Assembly (NCBI GenBank): GCA_002494015.1
Contig: DLAR01000092.1
Location: 22,567 to 75,742, forward strand
Direction of reading: 5' to 3'
DNA from: Porphyromonadaceae bacterium UBA7042
Lineage (GTDB): Bacteria > Bacteroidota > Bacteroidia > Bacteroidales > Muribaculaceae
DNA length: 53,176 nt
Shown: in pieces, positions 52,139 through 53,176 of the stretch
Position numbering within the stretch: position 1 is the first letter of the stretch
Layout: each line of letters opens with the position of its first letter
The notes under the pieces: model-generated
Seen by the model: only the letters and a program-made list of their open reading frames with translations
Told to the model about the DNA's origin: nothing
The model's database searches: none
Position numbers and translations under genes: made by a program

Positions 52139-53099
52139 ATCCACACTCGGCTATAAGTTTCTTGTCCTCGGCGACTTGTGAACCTATGGTGGTCAGCATG
52201 TCACCCATGATGGCGCCGTTGACGGCAATCTCCATCGCGCGGCGCTGAGTGTCACGCGACATCTGCGCGCGTCCCCCCGCAAAGCGCAACACGGCACGGG
52301 GGTGAATCATGCGGAAAATCGCGACAGTCAGCAGTATTTCGCGCTGTGACAACGGCTCGCAGTCCTGAAGCGGCGTGCCCGGGATGGGCTGAAGCACGTT
52401 GACAGGGATGGAATCAGGGGCAATATCCCTCAGGGCAAGTGCAAACTCGATGCGCTGCCCCCGAGTCTCGCCCATGCCGATGATACCGCCGCTGCACACC
52501 TCCATCCCCACCTCGCGGGCCATGCGGATAGTCTTTAGCTTGTCATCGAGCGAGTGGGTCGAGCAGAGGGCGGGAAAATGAGACGGAGCGGTTTCAAGAT
52601 TGCAATGATAACGGGTGCACCCCGCCTTGTAGAGCTTTTCAAGCGACTCGCGGTCAAGCAGTCCCATCGAGGCACAGAGGTGCAGCCCTCCCTCATCGCG
52701 CAGCTGCTCGAAGTAGCTGCATGCCGTGTCGAGGTCTTTTCCGCTCATGGCCCTGCCGCTCGTCACGAGCGAAAAACGCCTGATGCCGTGGCGGCGGTTC
52801 ATGTCGGCGGCATTCATGCAGGTCGAGCGGTCGACAAGCGGGTAGACGCTTGCCGATGTCTTGTAATGAGCCGACTGGGCACACCATTTGCAGTTTTCGG
52901 GACATCGTCCCGAGCGGGCGTTTATAATAGAACAGGAATCAAACTCACGGTTGAAAAAACGGCGCGTCACCTCGGCGGCCGCTTCGATAAGCTCATCGAT
53001 ACCCGCCTCGTCAATGAGGGCAAGTCCCATAGCCTCAGCCTCGGTCAGCTCACCCCCGGCAAGCACCTTATCTTTCAGTTCCGAAATATTACTATGCAT
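52128..53099 (-). CDS. bioB: Biotin synthase
   Basis: Radical-SAM enzyme that inserts sulfur into dethiobiotin, cytoplasmic. The 323-residue length is normal. The [4Fe-4S] motif is RCPENCKWC (Cys66, Cys70, Cys73) within SGRCPENCKWCAQSAHY. Further conserved cysteines for the [2Fe-2S] cluster are seen in LHLCASMG and GCTRYHCNLETA, and the Arg ligand in AVLRFAGGRAQMS. The order of motifs is that of BioB, not HydE or ThiH. It is first of a two-gene unit with the ThiF-like gene. A promoter box lies 21 bp upstream. No other biotin gene is in the window. Confidence 0.97.
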   Translation of the reverse strand: MHSNISELKDKVLAGGELTEAEAMGLALIDEAGIDELIEAAAEVTRRFFNREFDSCSIINARSGRCPENCKWCAQSAHYKTSASVYPLVDRSTCMNAADMNRRHGIRRFSLVTSGRAMSGKDLDTACSYFEQLRDEGGLHLCASMGLLDRESLEKLYKAGCTRYHCNLETAPSHFPALCSTHSLDDKLKTIRMAREVGMEVCSGGIIGMGETRGQRIEFALALRDIAPDSIPVNVLQPIPGTPLQDCEPLSQREILLTVAIFRMIHPRAVLRFAGGRAQMSRDTQRRAMEIAVNGAIMGDMLTTIGSQVAEDKKLIAECGYDF

Positions 53100-53119
53100 A
53101 TTGAATCTCTTTAGGCCGA

Positions 53120-53127
53120 CAAAGTTA
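53120..53127 (-). promoter_or_regulatory. -7 box for bioB
   Basis: Minus-strand TAACTTTG, 20 bp upstream of the bioB ATG. No BirA-type operator is recognisable between it and the gene. Confidence 0.55.
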
Positions 53128-53176
53128 CCAATTATTCCCGCAAATCAATAAAATTTAGAGGTTGTTTAAAAACAAA

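Noticed and set aside
53100..53176. A biotin riboswitch or BirA operator upstream of bioB
   Set aside because: The region is short and AT-rich, with a plain promoter box and no palindrome of the BirA type.

Overview
The window looks like chromosomal DNA of a gut-type Bacteroidales, plausibly a Muribaculaceae-like species. The grounds are a SusC/SusD pair with a hybrid two-component regulator, lipoprotein signals followed by acidic residues, a Wzi-like capsule protein, LRR/FnIII secreted proteins with C-terminal sorting-like tails, and repeated Bacteroidetes -7 promoter boxes (TAnnTTTG) upstream of many genes. Most genes are GC-rich by eye. Four small genes or patches are clearly AT-richer and look acquired: the DUF4143 ATPase, the Y1 transposase, the DUF3800 gene, and a patch inside the large protease gene.

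Layout. 1-3.9 kb, minus strand: seryl-tRNA synthetase with a YqeY-family protein, then a Wzi-like protein with a small lipoprotein. 4.0-9.1 kb, plus: a Ca2+-type P-ATPase and a GH92 alpha-mannosidase. 9.1-10.4 kb, minus: a DUF4143 AAA ATPase with a doubled 23-bp repeat in its leader. 10.6-23.8 kb: a polysaccharide utilisation locus made of a hybrid two-component sensor (minus) and, reading plus, a surface glycan-binding lipoprotein, SusC, SusD and a GH30 glycosidase. Between the sensor and the rest of the locus lie a small HUH/Y1 transposase and a 299-bp nested palindrome. 23.9-30.8 kb, minus: lpxA and a tripartite RND efflux operon (fusion protein, pump, outer-membrane channel). 31.2-35.3 kb, plus: DUF4254 protein, GT9 glycosyltransferase, CBS-nucleotidyltransferase and ObgE. 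35.6-46.4 kb, plus: two giant secreted proteins, a C10 cysteine protease fused to LRR modules and an FnIII/anchor protein. 46.8-53.1 kb: DUF3800 protein (minus), TlpA-like thioredoxin lipid-envelope protein and GH3 glycosidase (plus), then a bioB-ThiF/MoeB-like pair (minus).

How the genes work together. The sensor probably detects a breakdown product in the periplasm and switches on the operon starting at about 15.77 kb. The binding lipoprotein, SusD and GH30 act at the cell surface, and SusC imports the oligosaccharide. GH92 and GH3 may add further trimming, but neither is in the same transcription unit. The envelope theme recurs in LpxA, Wzi, GT9, the efflux pump and the secreted giants.

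Most unusual item: the 299-bp palindrome at 15340-15638. It has three nested arm pairs, with compensatory changes in the small hairpins at its two ends and arm-specific hairpins of unrelated sequence at matching positions, and it lies directly behind a single-domain Y1 transposase. It looks like a REPIN/IS200-related structured element sitting in a sugar-utilisation locus. Also worth attention are two tandem 24-bp palindromes upstream of the thioredoxin gene, a perfect operator-like palindrome abutting the efflux promoter, and the 23-bp direct repeats in front of the DUF4143 ATPase. No tRNA, rRNA or CRISPR array was seen.
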